A program made the position numbers and the translations under genes. From Prosthecobacter debontii (GTDB lineage: Bacteria; Verrucomicrobiota; Verrucomicrobiia; Verrucomicrobiales; Akkermansiaceae): a DNA stretch of 17,435 bases. The stretch spans positions 1-17,435 of the forward strand of contig CAMCXJ010000028.1 in assembly GCA_945883455.1 (NCBI GenBank), written 5' to 3'. Below are positions 15,483-17,435 of this stretch, piece after piece (the first letter of the stretch is position 1; the number at the start of each line of letters is the position of its first letter). A model generated the notes under the pieces. The model searched no databases and had not been told where the DNA came from. It saw only the letters and a program-made list of their open reading frames with translations.

Positions 15483-16588
15483 GGCTCCCCCTCCTTTGGA
15501 TCATCCATAAATAACCACCTTCTACTCACGATTTCCTGAATGACAACCCCTTGCGGTGACTTGAGATCCTGGGGGATATGTAAGCGCAGCATCATGGGCA
15601 GGGTCTGGTCTTCCTTGCTGGCGGTCACCTCGTCCATCCTGAGCCCTATACCACGCCCCCGCGGCACATAGCCGAAGAGCACCTCATCCCCGTTGAGTGC
15701 CGTTAGCCGATAACAATCAAAGGCGGTCGAATCGGAAAACTCATGGCTATGATTGTGGTCTTTTTGCACATAAACACGGAAGTCACCCGTATATCCGTTC
15801 GGCTTATTTTTTGCAAATTCGTCCCAAGCCATCGGCTGGTGGCAGACAAAGGTTTCCCAATCCACTCTCGCCTCATCGATCGTTATCGACTCCAGCAACA
15901 GTTGCGTTCGCACTTTTCCTTCCAACTCGCAGGAAACCACCCAATATGAGGCGCGATTATCCATGGTCAGCGGCTCCAAGGACATCAAGTTCTTGATGCG
16001 CATCGGCTTAAACGGGGATTTTGCATAGAAGGATTTCATCAAAGGGCTTACCCTTTCGGGATGGCGAACGTAGCGGAGCATTTCCTCCACCGATTTCGAA
16101 CCCAAGAAATTGCGGGCTGCTTTTTCGATGGTGCTCACCTGGGTCTCCGCGTCGATCTCCTCCTGATTCTCTTGGTACATGTTGAGCCGGTTTTCTCTGG
16201 TAAGTTTTGCGCCCTCACCACCCACTTTATTTAAATTCGCAAGTGACCACAGAATGGCTGCGGCAAATACGCATGTCGCGAGTGCGACCCAGCCCCATGC
16301 AAAGGTGCGGGTGGGAGCCGCCTCCGATTCCCAAGCATTCGTTATCATTTGACTATCTATCTCGATAAGCGAGCCCATATCCGGTTCGACTGATCGGGTT
16401 CTTACATCCTCATTGCTGGATGGGTTCGGCGAAAGGTCAGGGCTACTCTTTTCTCCCAACCTCACCGGCGGCAGTTCCTCCATCTCCACGACAGCGTCTT
16501 TTTCTAGTCGGACAAATCGGAGGTTGGTGCCGACCTCCTCGTCCACCGGCCTCAACTCAAACCTCTGTTTTTCCTTTTCATTAGCCAT
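15479..16588 (-). CDS. Single-pass membrane protein of unknown function
   Basis: 369 residues, not recognised. A charged, probably cytoplasmic N-terminus (1-95, rich in E, K, S and P) leads to one membrane segment (about 97-117, FAWGWVALATCVFAAAILW). An extracytoplasmic domain of about 250 residues follows, with TIEKAARNFLGSKSVEEMLRY, FYAKSPFKPMRIKN and VQKDHNHSHEF. The stretch after the membrane segment (IEKAARNFLGS..) suggests a helical NTF2-like start, but this is weak. The gene overlaps the following membrane enzyme by TTGA, so the two are very probably made together and may form a complex. It is divergent from the glycosyltransferase gene. Confidence 0.78.
   Translation of the reverse strand: MANEKEKQRFELRPVDEEVGTNLRFVRLEKDAVVEMEELPPVRLGEKSSPDLSPNPSSNEDVRTRSVEPDMGSLIEIDSQMITNAWESEAAPTRTFAWGWVALATCVFAAAILWSLANLNKVGGEGAKLTRENRLNMYQENQEEIDAETQVSTIEKAARNFLGSKSVEEMLRYVRHPERVSPLMKSFYAKSPFKPMRIKNLMSLEPLTMDNRASYWVVSCELEGKVRTQLLLESITIDEARVDWETFVCHQPMAWDEFAKNKPNGYTGDFRVYVQKDHNHSHEFSDSTAFDCYRLTALNGDEVLFGYVPRGRGIGLRMDEVTASKEDQTLPMMLRLHIPQDLKSPQGVVIQEIVSRRWLFMDDPKEGEP
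15490..15496 (-). promoter_or_regulatory. Strong Shine-Dalgarno for the TTG-started membrane enzyme
   Basis: AAGGAGG on the minus strand is followed by 7 bases and the TTG start at 15480-15482. It lies inside the end of the upstream gene and is the strongest ribosome site in the window, which makes the otherwise rare TTG start credible. Confidence 0.75.
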
Positions 16589-16665
16589 TTACACCGCAAT
16601 GAAAGCAGAAATGCCCATAGACGCAACGCTTGGTTGTCACGTAAAGTCGCCAGGGAAAGCAATCC
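16589..16665. promoter_or_regulatory. Divergent promoter region, membrane protein / glycosyltransferase
   Basis: Seventy-seven bases separate two outward-facing start codons, so both promoters must lie here or reach into the genes. No clear boxes or dyads were found. Confidence 0.4.
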
Positions 16666-17435
16666 ATGCCAGAGAAACCGAGAATCCTAATCCTCACCGC
16701 TGCCTTCGGCGAAGGCCACAACAGCGCCGCGCGCAACCTATCCCTCGCGCTCCAAGCAAAAGGGGCCGACACCCGTGTCGTCGATCCTTGTTTGATTTCG
16801 ATGCCGAGCGCCACCGCCTTGATGCAGTGGGGATACCGCCTCGTCACCACCCATTTCCCCCGCGTCTGGGAGGCGATTTACCGGGGCACGGACAAGTGCG
16901 ATTTCTCCCGTCCTAACCTTCCGCTGATGCGCCACCCCGAGAGCTATCTAGAAGGGCTCGTCGGTGAATTCAAGCCCCACGCCATCGCCTGCACATACCC
17001 GATTTACCCTTATTTCCTGGAACGGAATTTCGCAGAAACCGGCAACCGTCTGGTCATTTTCACCGTCGTCACCGACTCCATCGAGATCAACGCGTCTTGG
17101 CTCCGCGCGCCAACCGATCATTTTCTCGTCAGCGATCAGATCACGCTCGAAACGATGCGCTGCTGGGGCATCCCCGAGGAAAAAATCACCGACACCGGCT
17201 TCCCCGTGAACCCTGCCTTCTCGGAACTCGCACCAATCGCGGCGGATGATCCCTGCGTCCCTTTTCGCGTCCTTTATTTTCCTACAGCCAAGAAGCCTTT
17301 CGTCCGCCGCCATAGCCGCGCCCTGCTCGACTCCTCGCCCGATGTGCACCTAACCATCGTGATGGGGAAAAACTTCCGGCTTCTTCAGTCCCGCGCCCGT
17401 GAGATTAAGGCAGCGTATCCCGGACGTGTTCGCCT
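16666..17435 (+). CDS. MGDG-synthase/UgtP-type glycolipid glycosyltransferase, cut by window end
   Basis: The first 256 codons of a gene that continues past the window end. The N-terminal domain matches the MGDG synthase family: ILILTAAFGEGHNSAA near the start, a Rossmann-like half with YLEGLVGEFKPHAIACTYPI, then FTVVTDSIEINASWLRAPTD and EEKITDTGFPV, which lead into the GT28-type sugar-nucleotide domain. Relatives transfer glucose or galactose to diacylglycerol (UgtP, MGD1), or GlcNAc in lipid II (MurG, more distant). It has no signal peptide and would work on the inner face of the membrane. The ATG at 16666 follows an in-frame TAA at 16642, and GGAAAG lies just upstream. The donor and acceptor are not determinable here. 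Confidence 0.88.
   Translation, partial: MPEKPRILILTAAFGEGHNSAARNLSLALQAKGADTRVVDPCLISMPSATALMQWGYRLVTTHFPRVWEAIYRGTDKCDFSRPNLPLMRHPESYLEGLVGEFKPHAIACTYPIYPYFLERNFAETGNRLVIFTVVTDSIEINASWLRAPTDHFLVSDQITLETMRCWGIPEEKITDTGFPVNPAFSELAPIAADDPCVPFRVLYFPTAKKPFVRRHSRALLDSSPDVHLTIVMGKNFRLLQSRAREIKAAYPGRVR

Overview
The window looks like chromosomal DNA from a GC-rich Gram-negative bacterium of the Planctomycetota-Verrucomicrobiota-Chlamydiota group, most likely Verrucomicrobiota. The grounds are secreted formylglycine-type sulfatases, a PhoD-like phosphatase, a BlaI-type regulator, a lysine/alanine-rich histone H1-like tail and few recognisable Shine-Dalgarno sites. This placement is an inference from gene content; there is no rRNA marker. 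No rRNA, tRNA, CRISPR array, transposase or phage gene was seen, and no stretch over 300 bases lacks a gene.

Left part (1-6365): a complete exported sulfatase (minus strand) lies next to a decayed sulfatase with two internal deletions. Divergent from the decayed one are a secreted PhoD-like phosphatase and a 732-residue glycoside hydrolase family 1 protein. The GH1 barrel is interrupted by a type-3 solute-binding domain whose two halves are in swapped (circularly permuted) order. This is the most striking object in the window.

Middle (6369-11806, all minus strand): an M23 metallopeptidase-like protein follows a small exported protein of unknown function. Beyond a strong terminator hairpin lies a BlaI/MecI-type repressor fused in frame to a histone H1-like tail, with three perfect DNA dyads upstream of it. 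Next come a thioredoxin-fold protein lacking the first active-site cysteine and a LysM lipoprotein (4 bases apart), then tatD and trpF, which overlap by ATGA.

Right part (11959-17435): a plus-strand M24B Xaa-Pro aminopeptidase converges on a two-gene minus-strand unit. That unit encodes a single-pass membrane protein of unknown function and, through a TTGA overlap with a strong Shine-Dalgarno, a polytopic alkaline-phosphatase-superfamily enzyme that lacks the sulfatase cysteine. Divergent from it and cut by the window end is a MGDG-synthase/UgtP-type glycolipid glycosyltransferase. The right-hand cluster may concern membrane glycolipid or envelope head-group chemistry; the left-hand one looks catabolic (sulfate, phosphate and sugar release). 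Gene packing is tight: two convergent pairs have stop codons only 2-3 bases apart.
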